DNA of 64,000 nt from Lepidodermella squamata (GCA_047495785.1 JBLDXI010000015.1:992001-1056000); one strand, 5' to 3'. Counted from the stretch's first letter, positions 44,636 through 55,966 are shown. Notes: generated from the sequence alone by a model not told the origin. A program made the numbers and translations.

Positions 44636-45473
44636 CTACCCATTCGGGCCAGACGGATGCTGAGTAAAAGTTCCTCTCGGATTCGGAGTTAAAGGACGGG
44701 GGAGGGGAGGGGAGGGGGGATTGGGGGCAGCGAGGACTTGCATCCAAAGAATAGCTGCAATCTGCATCTGGCCAAGCTGAAGCTGCTGTCGTTTGAGATC
44801 CATTTGTTGATGCATCATCTCGTTTTGTTGCCTTATAGCCTGCAATCGAAATTGAAAAAAATCATGGAAGGTCTTTTTCCCGTTTGGGAATAAAAACTTT
44901 GAAAAGGCTGTCATTTCTTGACTCTTTTGAAAATTGAAAAAAAACAAATTATTCTAAGGAAGGTTATAATATTTAAAAAAAATTCAGCTTTTTTTACTTT
45001 CAAGTATATTCAAAATTTGACTAGAAAAGCTCTAAAAGCTTACCAATTTTTTTAATATCAATTCAAGAGTTTTCCAATTTACTAAAAAAAAAAATCGAAC
45101 TTTTCAACATGATACGACGTTCTTCCAGCTTGCAACGGTTTTGCTTCTCGCGAACATGTTCTCGCTCATTTTCAAGCATTTCGTTAAAAATTTGCGGCTT
45201 GAGATAGTCCTTTCTCGTTTTCACGCGGGGCCTGGCCGAAACATCGCGACTGGCTGTTGAAGTCGACGCGGCCAAGGTTTGAGCCGGCAGTAACTGTGGC
45301 GACTTCGAATGTTTGACGCTGCGAAATCCCTCCGCTTGAAAGCGACCCTCCACGCTTGCTCCGGTAGATTGAGTGGGTCGAATGATTCCGTTGAAAGACG
45401 ACTGGAAAAAGTTGTAGGGGAATAGCCGAGGCCGAGTGAAGTTGGCTGGGCAACACTCGCAAATATGATTCAC
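44636..45473 (-). CDS. Coiled-coil and proline-rich protein of unknown function (partial model)
   Basis: Two coding segments on the reverse strand. The 5' one, from an ATG at 45473 to about 45100, reads MNHICECCPANFTRPR, then Ser/Thr-rich sequence, then a charged helix (EMLENEREHVREKQ, RCKLEERRIMLK). The 3' one, 44636-44840, follows the acceptor CGATTGCAG and continues a helix (AIRQQNEMMHQQMDLKR) into a proline-rich end and TAG. Together they suggest one coiled coil interrupted by an intron, but I could not find a donor in matching phase, so a small exon may be missing or the join may differ. The proline codons make a G-run tract on the forward strand (44698-44727). I recognise no family; the layout resembles DNA-binding adaptor proteins with a C-terminal coiled coil, which is only a guess. 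Confidence 0.5.
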
Positions 45474-46498
45474 AAGCGAATGATTTTATTATGGGTGATC
45501 ATAATATATGATTTGCGTGATTAATCACCGCATTTTTCACACCCAAAGATTGCGACAAAAATAATTTTATTAGGGTCCTTATTCGAAAAATTTCGCAATG
45601 CATTTTTTGGCGGATTCTTTGAAATGTGGCTCCGCTTCCTGTCAAGTTTTGTTCCTCTAATAGAATAATAGCCCACCTTACTGCCCGGAAAAAAACCAAG
45701 ACATTTTTTAGAACGACCTCTTAACCTCTGACATTTCTTTCGGGCGGTAATGTAATAGTTTATCAGAATTTGAACGTGATTAGGAAGAATTATCCTCGGA
45801 AAATAATTCTCTGATTTCGAGGAAATCTTTCCAATTCATCGATGTCTCTCCTTCGGAGCCTGCCCGTCGCTTTACGTCATAGCCGGGCGGAAAATGTGTG
45901 CAAAGTCAGGAAAATAAAAAACCTCGAGTCTGCCACAATCATTTGATTTGAGAAGTGACACCGCTGGGCTTTCGATCCGGCAAGATGGAAGGTCGCAGAT
46001 TTCGGAAATCTTGGCTATTTCAATGTTGAACTGCTCGATAAATTGGACTTGCTCAGAAAACGCCGAATTGTAGCTCTATTTTTTCGATGAAAGAGAGGCA
46101 CAGCCAGCCTTCGCTGAATGGCTTTTTGTCGGTAAGATCGGCGAATAACTCGGCAGATTCATCGGTGGAAAATTGATAATTCGACAGCGGTAATAAAAAT
46201 CGATGTGCGATTTTTTGTAGATAAGGTTTGTTGGGTCCTGTAACGAGTTTCACAGGGAAGTCAAAGCCAAGTAATCCAGTTAGTATTGGGAGATCAGAGT
46301 GATGGTAAAAGGCGGGTTGGAATTTGGGACTGTTTTTCCAGTAGCGATGATAGCTTTCTTGAAATTTTCCATAATTTGGTCGTGAGTTCGATTTTCACTT
46401 TTACGCAAATAAATCACCGTTCTATCGTTTTCCAAATAATTATTTCACAATTTCACAAGGATCAATTTTTTATTGATTTGTTTTCTAATATTTTTTAG
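45474..46498. other. Intergenic, nothing recognised
   Basis: No frame with motifs and no repeats. A reverse frame at 46053-46253 shows no family signature. Confidence 0.45.
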
Positions 46499-46665
46499 GT
46501 TCTTATGCGGGTCGACGAAAAGTTGTCAACATGTTGGGCGAAAGTCTGTGGGCGGCCGATTTCGCAACTCAAATGGCCGATGTCACGATGATGCCGAGCA
46601 AAAATTCGGTGATCCTTCAGTCGCTGGTCAAAGCCTCAAAGCAAGATCTCACTGACTCGGCTTGA
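46499..46665 (+). CDS. Possible orphan terminal exon
   Basis: Behind a strong acceptor (TATTTTTTAG) is a frame with non-random composition, read in phase 1. It encodes SYAGRRKVVNMLGESLW, then a Met-rich stretch and SLVKASKQDLTDSA, and ends at TGA 46663-46665. GC content is higher than its flanks. No matching upstream exon is certain; the open stretch ending at the donor at 43989 would give the right phase. Function unknown. Confidence 0.35.
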
Positions 46666-47632
46666 CTGTGATTTCATTTGACTAATTTTATTATTAAGGA
46701 GGACTTTTTTCATCATCTGTGTCGTTATTCTTCATCGTTTATCAATTTTCTGATTTTATGGCTACGGCATGTAATAAAATTGCGATGTGACTTTGACACG
46801 TGCCTTCGCTTAATGAGAAACAAAATTTCGCGAAAAGTGCGGATTTTGAAAGGAAAAATTAATTGTTGCTACGCGCAATGGAAAATGTGACCCTCACTCA
46901 AATTTTTCGAAGATCAACATTTGTGAGGTTGGAAATATCTTTGGATCAGCGGCGTTCATTACCATTAGACTGCTGCAGAACGTCTTCACGTACCTTTCAA
47001 GTATGGCCGAATTTGATAAAAAAAACCAAAGCATTTGAATCGAAAAAATTACATAAATAAATAGCCGAAATAAAAAGGTTGCCATAATCATTTTCCGACT
47101 CAATTACTGCCTAATTTCGTCGAAGCGGTCCTACGTTATTCGGCTCTGATTTTATTAGATCCCAGCAGCTCTTCACGTCATTCTTTAATAAACGAGTCGA
47201 CAAAAAATATTTCATCTCACCGCGGCAAGGAATCATTTGCGGCCCGCCGCGGTGTGGTGTAATAATAATTGTTGTGGCAGGTGCAGCGCAATAGCCGCAT
47301 AATTATAATTCCGCTAATTTGCGGGCCCTACCTAGGTCAAGAAGGACTCGATTACACTTCTTGATACCCTAAATATCCCGGATAATCACCGCGTTCCAAT
47401 AATTTTAGCGGCAATAGCTTTGCATCATGGATTTATGCAAGAAGAAAGACGAATCGATGATGTGCGAATGTGAGAATTCCATGAAAAGTGAACATTGTCT
47501 GTTGACCACACCAAGCGCAGGTTTGTTTCCAATCAAATTTCTACCTTGATTAGGTATAGGCACTTTTATTTTGTACCGGAATTAATTTCAAAAATTTTGA
47601 CCTTTCAAATTTTTTGATAATTTTTAGTTTAA
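46666..47632. other. Intergenic, nothing recognised
   Basis: AT-rich apart from a short GC-rich palindromic patch near 47219-47256 (CCGCGGC and GCCGCGG). No gene supported. Confidence 0.45.
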
Positions 47633-48410
47633 CCCTTTCATGGCGGAATTATTTATCTGCGAGAGAAAAAATATTTGACGGCAGTTCTAGGGGTTTTAGA
47701 GGGCCCTGATCACGATTTTGAAACCCGTTTATCTCTATCTATCACCGTTAATGCTGTACAAAAACTGGCCGAAATCGTCCTATCCGCCCAGCTGATTTCA
47801 GCAGATTTTTCGAACACCCTAATTTCTGTGTCAGGTGCCTCCAGCTTTGGAATTTTAGATTATAAATTACTCCCATGAATGTCCCCAAGATTCTCCCTCA
47901 CTTAAATCGCCGAAAACATTCAGTTTAAAAAAGTTTCAGAGGCTCAGCATTCAGATCTGAATTCAGCTTTTCCAGTATTTGCTCGCGACAGTTTTTGCAG
48001 CACAAAAACCACGCACTCCGCCTGTATAAGTCCTGGCGGATAGGACGATTTCGGCCGGTTTGATTAAATCTCAATAGCGTCGTCATTTTTAATTTCCAAC
48101 TCGAAAACATTTACACAGAGGTCAATGAGACTATGGCGGACACGGTGGTATTTTTTGTTGGATCAAAAAATGATCAGAAACCTATGAGATTTCAAGTTGA
48201 AAAAAATCGAAATTTCAATCTCAGGTTGACTATTTTCAAATTGCTTGTATGTCCTGACCATGCAAGATAACGGCGCCCTGGTCTCAAAACCTTGTAGCCA
48301 ACATCGAAAAGCAATATTCCTGAAAAGGGCGATCAAAAACTCATCGAATTCAATTTTCTGTGAACTTTCAAAGTCGAAATTCCGAAATCGTCCTTCCCGC
48401 CGTGAAAGGG
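47633..48410. mobile_element. piggyBac-like MITE with TTAA target duplication
   Basis: A 778-base element bounded by TTAA on both sides (47629-47632 and 48411-48414). Terminal inverted repeats are CCCTTTCATGGCGG at the left and its near-complement CCGCCGTGAAAGGG at the right, with one mismatch in 14. A second inverted pair lies inside (about 47767-47793 and 48035-48060, CCGAAATCGTCCTATCCGCC). The TTAA target and CCCTTT-type ends are the hallmarks of the piggyBac superfamily. There is no transposase frame, so the element is non-autonomous. Confidence 0.85.
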
Positions 48411-48748
48411 TTAATCAATTATTTTGTTCCATATTTACAATTCACCTAATTTAAATCTAATTATTTATGTCATCACAAAATTTGCGCTCTTATCTATTGC
48501 TGCAATAAAATTGCGCGATAGTGCGGTCCGCGGATTTTGAAATTCGCTTCTCACACACAAAACTAGACGTTTTAATTGCTACGAATCGTCGAAAGATGAG
48601 CGCTGGGGCGACCCGATTTTATTGCCCTGGCCGGATAATGACGGGCTAACAGAGAGGTCACAAATTTTAATCCGCCCATCAAAACGAAGCCTCATCGTTG
48701 ACGTCGTTTAATGCTGTCATTTTCTCTTAATTTTTCCGCCTGTGAACA

Positions 48749-51315
48749 ATGAAAGGCCAGTCCATGCGTAGAAAACAACATTCAGCTGGCAGTGTCAGGC
48801 AAACCACCGCCATCACGAATCACCCGTCATTCTCGCGGCCGGGATGCGACCCGTTCAACCCGAACTACGCGCCTTTCGCTACCGATTCAATGCTGTCGTC
48901 GATTTCCGGCTTTCCGCCACCACCTGCTCATCAGTCCAAGTCGAATGTGAATTTGTTCCCGGTTGCTGATACGTTTACCGGTAATTCAGCCTCGCCGACG
49001 CCGTCACTTCTGCTGCTGAGCCCGTCGCCGACCTACGAAGCGTTCATGCAGCATATCGACGTTCGGATTGAACCGCTTATGCAGAGTGTCAACCGAATCG
49101 AAGCGGCTGTTATGGCTATTCATCAGCTCTTCGCTGTGAATCAGCAGCAGCAAGCAAGTATGTTTCATTGCTCCTAGGCTCCGTATTTTTCGGCTTTCGA
49201 TTTTTTCGGAATTTCCCGAGAAACGTTGCAAAACCTTTATACCTCCTTCATTTTCCTAGTTTCTTTGGTTAAATCGGTGATTAATCGGCATTTATTCGGG
49301 TTGCAGCCTGGATTCGGCATTGAGACAAAAGTTTATTTTGTCAAAGTTCGATTAAAAATTGAATTTTAAATTTTTTTAATCGCCCTAGAAATATGGCATA
49401 CAAATTTTAATTACAGAACACTTTCCGAAATGGCTGTTGGTAGCAGGGTTTTTTACTTTTGTCGGCTGAAGCCTCCAAAAATGAATCGATTTGTTTCGAT
49501 TTTACAGGACTTATTTGATTTTATTCAAAGAAAGAGAATTTTGCGGGATATTTTTTAATTTTCGCCCAATGTTTTGGATCAACTGATCAACGGCTTGAGC
49601 TTAAACGTTTTTCGTTGAACATAGATAGCTCGTTAGCTTATTTTTGTCTGCTCTTCTCTATGCCATTTACTGCCCTGAATGTTGATTTAATAAGAAATTT
49701 AAACCTGTGTTTTCAAAAGCCGAATTTTCGATAAAATCTGCCCTTCTAGCGTTCGATGTATAAGCTGTGCTATCATCTGTTTTTTTACTCATTTTTGGCG
49801 AGATTGTTTTATTTTTAGAGAATGTTCTGAAATCTGTCTTCAATTATTTTCTTTCGATTTTTCGATTTTAGTTGTGAATGCTATCGCGATTCAAGCCTTC
49901 AATGCGCACTTGCCGGTTATCGTGCAAAATCCGCAATCGTCGCAACAACCACCAAAAACAGAGCAGCAGCAACAACAACACCAGGACGGCGATGAAACCT
50001 TGTTGGCGAGTGGCGGAAATGCGTCCGCCGATTCTGACCTCATTTTCGGCGACTCGGTGCTGTTGGCGCGACGCCGGCGTCGTAGTAGCCATCACCACCG
50101 TCGTCATCGCGTCAGCGCGGCGCTGTCGATGAGCACGGCTTACTCGTCGTCGCTGATTGGCTGTCTGGACGATAACGACGAAATTCACCCGCCATCAACC
50201 GCCCATGCGACTCAGGTAAGCTCGAGATTTGCCAGAAATATTTATACGGAACGAAATTGTTTTCAAAAATTATTCGCAACATTTAATAAAAAAAATTTAA
50301 AAACCTGACGGAGCTGTCAACACATGGCAAAATTGCAAGTTTTTTTCATATTAAGGAGGATTTTTTATTTCGTCCAAATTTTTACTTAATTATTTTAATT
50401 TTTGGGAAAAATGGTTTGAAAATTCTGTTACCTATGCGAAATAATTTTTTTAAATTTCAATAGAGCGCTGCTGCGGGGATCGAACGAGGCGGCTCATCGT
50501 CGGGATACGCGTCGTCCCCGCCGCCGCATTTTAACGAAGGTCTGGCTGCGTTGCCGCTGTTTACGAAAAACGGCGTGTTGCAGTCGGCACTGGCTCATCA
50601 TCACTACTTGACCCCGCCGCAGGTCTGCCCCGAATCGCCGCCGCTTTCATCACCGCCGTACCTCGGCGATTGCAGCAGGTCATCGCGCGCCACCACCAGC
50701 CGGCATGACCCAGTTTTAATTGCAGTGGCGAAAAGCAGCGATCAAGCAATAAAAGACGAAAAGCCGCAGCAAGGCAGTGAAGAGGCTGATGCGTTTCATG
50801 TTCTGCATAAAGACTGCCGAGCGCGGACCGGCGGCATCGGGCGGGTGCAACGGCGATGCAGCTGCTGCTTGCAAATACTCAAGTGAGATAGATTCACGCA
50901 ATAAAATAAAAACTGCAAAAATTGTATAATAAATTACTATAAATAGAACAACTTTAAGGAGGATTTTTATTTTAAACCTTTATTTTAAAATAAAAATCGG
51001 GAATTTTTTCATCGAGCTTGTTCATTTTTTATTCCTTTTTTCAGGTCAAGGGGTCATACGTATGCGGTGCGTTGGGCTCGTGCGCGCAGAACGAGTTACT
51101 ACTGCGCGACCTGCCCGAACCAGCCGGCTTTTTGTAAGCCATGCTTTGAATTGCACAACGTCAAAACAGGCCGAAATGATGCTCCGGAAGAAATCGACGA
51201 TCCGATGAATTTGGTCAAAAATCAACCTGAGCCGAATGAAATCGGCGAAACCACTGCGACTCCCATTTTTGACATTCTACCGGTTTGCAGCAATAAACCT
51301 CAATCGAAGGACTGA
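48749..51315 (+). CDS. Low-complexity protein with C-terminal Cys/His zinc-binding-like domain
   Basis: Exons 48749-49157, 49872-50215, 50464-50882 and 51045-51315; intron phases 1, 0 and 2; 480 residues. The N-terminal two thirds are disordered, rich in Ser, Pro and Gln (a QQQQQH run), with an Arg/His block (ARRRRRSSHHHRRHR) that could be a nuclear localisation signal. One predicted helix (HIDVRIEPLMQSVNRIEAAV) may mediate self-association. The last splice joins RRCSCCLQIL to a segment containing SYYCATCP, then FCKPCFELHN. The spacing Cx2C...Cx2C...Cx2CFxxxH resembles the cysteine-rich domain at the C-terminus of piggyBac-derived proteins. No DDE transposase domain is present. It could be a domesticated remnant or an unrelated zinc ribbon; a nuclear role is only inferred. 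Confidence 0.72.
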
Positions 51316-52675
51316 GTTCACTCTCTGATCGTTGTCAGCCTACCCCAGCCTTGCGTTTTCCAATGGCCGTACGGATGTGATTGCTTTGCATTATTTCTAA
51401 CTGTCTAAATTGTCGATAAATTGAACTATGACTGCTGCGGAGTGAATCTTGTAATTGATTTGATTTGCGAATAAATAGTTGCTCTATAAGTTGACTTTTA
51501 ATATTTTGGAGAGAAATATCAGTTTTGGTTTGGAGTAATTCATTTTTTGAAAAGACACTTGATCGAAATGACACGAAATCGAGTCGTCACAGGATGCTCG
51601 AAATTGATACTTGGAACACGCTTTCGCCGCAATCGGAAGCAGAAATGAAAGCCAGCGTGGTCAAACGCCAGGAAACGTGTTCATGCCTACCGCGATTTTA
51701 AGCGTACTTTTTAACGCAATTAACGATGATGACGTAAATTGCAAGAAATATCGCTCGATTTCTGATTTTTTCAAAGTGATGGATCCTCCATTCTCAAATT
51801 TAGTTTTTTACTAAACTGCAACTGATAAAAAAATCGGGAGTAATTTTTTTATAATTTTTTTCTTTAAATGTTCTAATAGCCTAATGACGCAGGGTAAACC
51901 GTCCTATTTTTAACTTTCTATTGGCACCCTTGAACTAGTGACGTACAAAGTCACGATGGGACAAAGTCGCGACAAAAGTCACACTCATAAAAATTGCCGA
52001 TTCAGCGTTAATTGAATCACGAAAAAGCCGCGCCACTGGTTGCATCCAGTCACATTTTTCCGCTCACCCTTGCTCGCGGTGGTCACAATGATCGGAAGTT
52101 CGCCACAACTAAATCTAATTTAAAAATTAAAAATTAACAGTCACATTTTTTAGGTCATTTATTGCTCGTCATCCCATATAAAAACGCGTCATTGTTAAAA
52201 AATATGATTTTTTTTGTCTCATTCGAGGTAGGTAAACAATAGATTAATTTGAGGCGCAAGTATGGCCGCAGAACCTTATCAGTAATGAATAGTGTAAACC
52301 GTTCACCCGTACTCATAATTTATTCATTTTTTCCACGTACGACAAAGTCACCCTTCAGCAATTCGCCCGTTATTTGCTTGCTAATTTCCTTTTCCTTCTC
52401 AGCATGAGACCGTGACATGTAGAAAAAATGCAATGGTGGCGATGACAAAAACACACTTGTTTTATTAGCAGCGAAAAAAACGCGATTGTACTTCCTTGAA
52501 AATCAATTGATTGCGAGTTCAATTAACAAAATCACACCCGCGGAGAGTGGGGCGGGATTCTTTTTATAAATCTACGCCCCCTCTTTAAAGTGGAGCTAGA
52601 GATGCGTGATTTGCTATGACCCTAAATTTTCGTATTAAATATATTTGCAAGTAATTTTTTCAGAAATTTTAGAAA
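51316..52675. other. Intergenic before the peptide-precursor gene
   Basis: No gene recognised. A TATAAAT-containing stretch at about 52565 lies 110 bases before the next start codon and could be its promoter. A partial dispersed-repeat match (TTGATACTTGGAAC) is at 51604-51617. Confidence 0.45.
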
Positions 52676-53632
52676 ATGAACATTTCAACTATAATTGCCG
52701 CGGTGATTCTCGGCTGTGTGGTTCAATTGGAGGCTAAATCAACGGCCGATCAAATTAACCACCTTGCAAGTATACTCGATCAATTCTACGGCTTGGATCC
52801 AGAAGGTAATTTAAAAAAATATTTAATTCTTTTTTTTTATATTTTTCATTTTTTTTCAGCTGATAGCGCTATCGAGTCATCAGAGATTGAACCTGAAGGC
52901 GATGATACGTCATTCGAAGATTTGTCATTACGCGTGGCCGAATGGTGCCGGTTATCGGGCCAGTGCGGTTCTCTGACCTCATCCGAGCTCGTGGCGCCGG
53001 AGGTTGTCGAAAGCAAACCGAAACGCTCGGCTAATTCCCTCGCTGATATGTGCAAAATGTTCAAAGAAGGCGGCACCAAACTGCCGGTGAAATGCCGCCG
53101 AGAGGACGAAGATGAAGGTAAGAAAAATCGCTATTTGGAAATATTTCTAGAAAATTAAAAAAAATTGTAAAAAATTATCCTAAAACTGAAAAACATCTTT
53201 TGCTGAAATAATATTTGATAAAATTGAAATTTTTCTCAATTTTCATAATTTTCAACAAATTTTCAATTTTTCGTTTTTTTCATTATTTTTTCATTAATTT
53301 TAATTTAATTTTTTTTTTGAAATTTTTCCTCAGCAATTCCGAAGCCAGCGAAGCGTGGCGCGTCACCGTTGCGTGACATGTGCAAATATTATGGTCTCAA
53401 GTGCAAGCGATCTTCGCCGCCCGAAAATCAGCCATCAACTTCTAATCTCGGCAACGTTGATTTGAACACTCTCATGTCGCTGTCCAGCGACGAAGACGAC
53501 CTCTACGAATACGTTGTCGAGCACTTCCTCGATCAATGCCGCAAGACTAAGCAGTGTGATTTCCGCAAATTTCTCGCCGACGTCAACGCCGCGGTGCGGA
53601 CGATCACGCAGAACGTGAACAGCCAGATGTAA
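52676..53632 (+). CDS. Probable secreted peptide-hormone precursor with repeated two-cysteine motifs
   Basis: Exons 52676-52805, 52860-53117 and 53334-53632, both introns phase 1, with TTTTCAG and CCTCAG acceptors; about 228 residues. The signal peptide is MNISTIIAAVILGCVVQLEA. Dibasic sites (KPKR before SANSLADMC, PAKR before GASPLRDMC, CKR, CRR) suggest prohormone convertase processing. Four related motifs each carry two cysteines: AEWCRLSGQCG, LADMCKMF with its second Cys 14 residues on, LRDMCKYYGLKC followed by KR, and FLDQCRKTKQCDF. The third is cleanly bounded, so a 16-residue disulfide-ringed peptide GASPLRDMCKYYGLKC is predicted. I do not recognise a known neuropeptide family. No Gly amidation donor precedes the KR. 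It might instead be a small secreted cysteine protein. Confidence 0.8.
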
Positions 53633-53943
53633 TGAAAAGTGGTACACAAATCGATATGATTTATCTGATTATATTTATTTGATTGTAAAAAAAAAGATTT
53701 ATTTTCCCAGAAAAATTGTCATGTTTGCATCTGCCCTTATAAATCCCGAATGAATTTGAGTGCGCTAAAACATTTGAAATAAACGAGCAGTTAAGTTACA
53801 AGAGCAGCAAGACTGGTATGAAAATACGGCAAAAATTGAAGTTGGGCGAGCTAAGTGCTGGGTTGAGCGTTGTAGAGGTTTCCGAGTTGAATGTTATTCG
53901 ATATTCTCATTCGATATTCGATATTAATTATTTATTATGGTCC

Positions 53944-54110
53944 TGTCTATGTGAACACATGATTGTGTATCGCCCAATGGCTATTCGTACACATTGTGTG
54001 TGCGTGATTGGCTACTTGAACACAGCGCGCGCTTAAATCTGGCTGTCTGTCACGCAATGTGTGTACGCATAGTCATTGGGCGATACACTTTTCCTGTGTT
54101 CACATAGCCA
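53944..54110. mobile_element. Palindromic foldback MITE
   Basis: Left arm 53947-54006 and right arm 54051-54107 are inverted copies. Both contain CTATGTGAACACA at the outer end, then GTGTATCGCCCAATG and CGTACACA further in, with a short spacer holding CAGCGCGCGC. The element is about 165 bases with no coding capacity. The target duplication is unclear. Confidence 0.8.
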
Positions 54111-54207
54111 CATCCATTTATTATCATGTTCAACCGATAGATCTCACTTTTACTGACATTTTGCGCTCTCATCAGTCAGTTTACGACTTTTTCTTCAGCT
54201 AGTAGAA

Positions 54208-54259
54208 CCGATATCGATTCCAAGTATCGATTTTACAAATCAGTGATTTTTCCGACATC
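54208..54259 (+). repeat. Dispersed ~50-base repeat, copy c
   Basis: Near-consensus copy: CCGATATCGATTCCAAG, TATCGATTTTACAAATCA, GTGATTTTTCCGACATC. Confidence 0.7.
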
Positions 54260-54371
54260 TTATGTGGTCAAATTCACGTAGTCGATGAGCAAGAATTGAA
54301 ATCGGGAAAATCTTACACCGGTACCAAATTTCATTTAATTCAATACCTAACCATTTTATTGGTATTTTAGC

Positions 54372-54412
54372 TGGTTAGGGTTAGGGTTAGGGTTAGGTTA
54401 GGGTTAGATAAG
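54372..54412 (+). repeat. Short interstitial TTAGGG tract
   Basis: Five copies of TTAGGG or TTAGG-type units in a row (GGTTAGGGTTAGGGTTAGGG, then GGTTAGGGTTAG), ending in AAGGGTT. Too short to be a telomere; an interstitial telomere-like repeat. Confidence 0.8.
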
Positions 54413-54783
54413 GGTTGAAGACTAGTTCTTCAATTTGGGATTTAGAACTGTTTGGAATAATTTGGTACGGAATTCAATGATATTTGTTACTGAATTCAAT
54501 AAGTCGGTAATATCCCTTGCAATCGCGAATAATTATGGGTCGTCGATGGTATAAGTTTAAGCTGGGGGACCTCTAACAACTCGTTCAAAATGGCTCATTC
54601 AACCGCTTTTCTAGCGCTGCTGATTTGCGTGGCGCATTTGGCGTTCGCAAAGATGTCAAATTTTGACTTGGGCACGTACATTCATTCAGCTTTCAGCATT
54701 CAGCTCAGCTAATGGTTGCACCCCGCACCATACCTACGCAATCGATAGTGAGAAAAGTGATGAAAAACAATATATATCCACCT

Positions 54784-54882
54784 CATAGACATAATTTAGG
54801 ATGAATCAGCTGACCATCTGGTGCCCATGGCGTAGCACCCTTTTTCTCGTGAGTAAGCAGTCTATCCTAAATTATGTCTATG
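54784..54882. mobile_element. 99-base hAT-like MITE with perfect 8-base target duplication
   Basis: Perfect 19-base terminal inverted repeats (CATAGACATAATTTAGGAT at 54784-54802 and its complement at 54864-54882) are flanked by identical ATCCACCT at 54776-54783 and 54883-54890. An 8-base duplication and CA-starting ends fit the hAT superfamily. The interior has a small hairpin around GGTGCCCATGGCGTAGCACC. Perfect ends suggest a recent insertion. Confidence 0.9.
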
Positions 54883-55132
54883 ATCCACCTCTACATAATT
54901 CGAAATGCCTCTCTACCTGAAGCGCCAAGCTGGACATCATATTTTAAGATTCCATTGAAAGGAAACGGCTTCGAAATTTCGAAATGAACGTACTCAAAAT
55001 GAAAGTGCTCAATATTTCTTGCATATACTTGCAGCTTTATTTACGCTACACAACAGCGGTTTACGTCATCCATTTCCGAAACGTAGGCATTTCGAAGATC
55101 AAGGGTGTCTCACGATCCAACAAAGAAATTCT

Positions 55133-55966
55133 TCACAACATGCTCAAACCGATTAGCAATAGTGCCAAGTGTAGATAGTGAACAACGCTAATAGTTCCAC
55201 TTGCCTGTCCTGTCAGAGCTTTCGCTTTGCCCGTACAGTATTGATCGACGCGGCGTTGGAACATAATGCGATACGCTTCTTTGCCACGGTAACACGGCTG
55301 ATTCGTGCTCGACGATAGCCTGCCAAGGAAACACTTGTTCAGCTCACATTTTTGTTTGCTAAGATTGTGGCAATGCTTGGCTCCGATGACGTTAGCTGAA
55401 AGGCGGCAGTCTCCGAAAATGATGCTGTCGTAGCCTTTCGACAGAATTTCAGCTGTTTTGTTGATATCCTTGCGAATGCTTTTCGCGAACTCAGATGCTA
55501 CTTTGGTCTGCTTTTTGAACAAACAATCGATCAGGAGCTCATGGCTAAATCTGAAAATAAGCAAAAAAATCACATGTCAGCAATATATAATACAGAGATA
55601 AGACCGGGCAAAACGGTTGAATTCCGAACGCATTCCCATATGCAATGCAACGAGGTAAGCGAATTCGAAAGACTGAACCATTTTGCATGCGGTGGAATCC
55701 GTGGGCTTTGGTTTTGGGAGAAAAACGAGGCAAATTTGCTTGGCTTTGCCTGATTTTGAGGCCCATTTATGGTTATGCGGAACTCACGTTTTCTCGATAG
55801 CATCCCAGTGCTTTTGTCGGCATTCAAACAGTGTGTTATTGCCTCCGAAATTCTGAATGATAAATTTGAAGAATTCCTCATTTAGAGCATCAGACTCTGT
55901 GATGTAACGTTCGTATGCTAAGCCAGTACCAGCGCTGATGGAGAGTAGAATGAAAACTGAAAGCAT
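55133..55966 (-). CDS. Eight-cysteine secreted protein 1, possibly GPI-anchored
   Basis: Two exons, 55788-55966 and 55133-55550, phase 2 intron (donor ACGTGAGT, acceptor TTTTCAG); 198 residues. The signal peptide is about the first 17 residues (MLSVFILLSISAGTGLA). Eight cysteines fall in the mature part (FEC, IDC, GDC, KHC, QKC, NKC, QPC, QYC). The end SGTISVVHYLHLALLLIGLSML-like hydrophobic tail preceded by small residues looks like a GPI-attachment signal. The order and spacing of cysteines, and segments such as NNTLFEC and SKGYDSIIFGDC, match the protein encoded at 58902-59626, so the two are paralogs. I do not recognise a named domain. The role is probably extracellular. Confidence 0.82.

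Noticed and set aside
44698-44727. G-run tract as a regulatory quadruplex
   Set aside because: On the reverse strand it encodes a proline-rich segment of a probable exon, which explains the C/G runs.
47675-48110. Open frames within the MITE as a transposase
   Set aside because: Both are under 70 codons with no DDE-type motifs. The element is non-autonomous.
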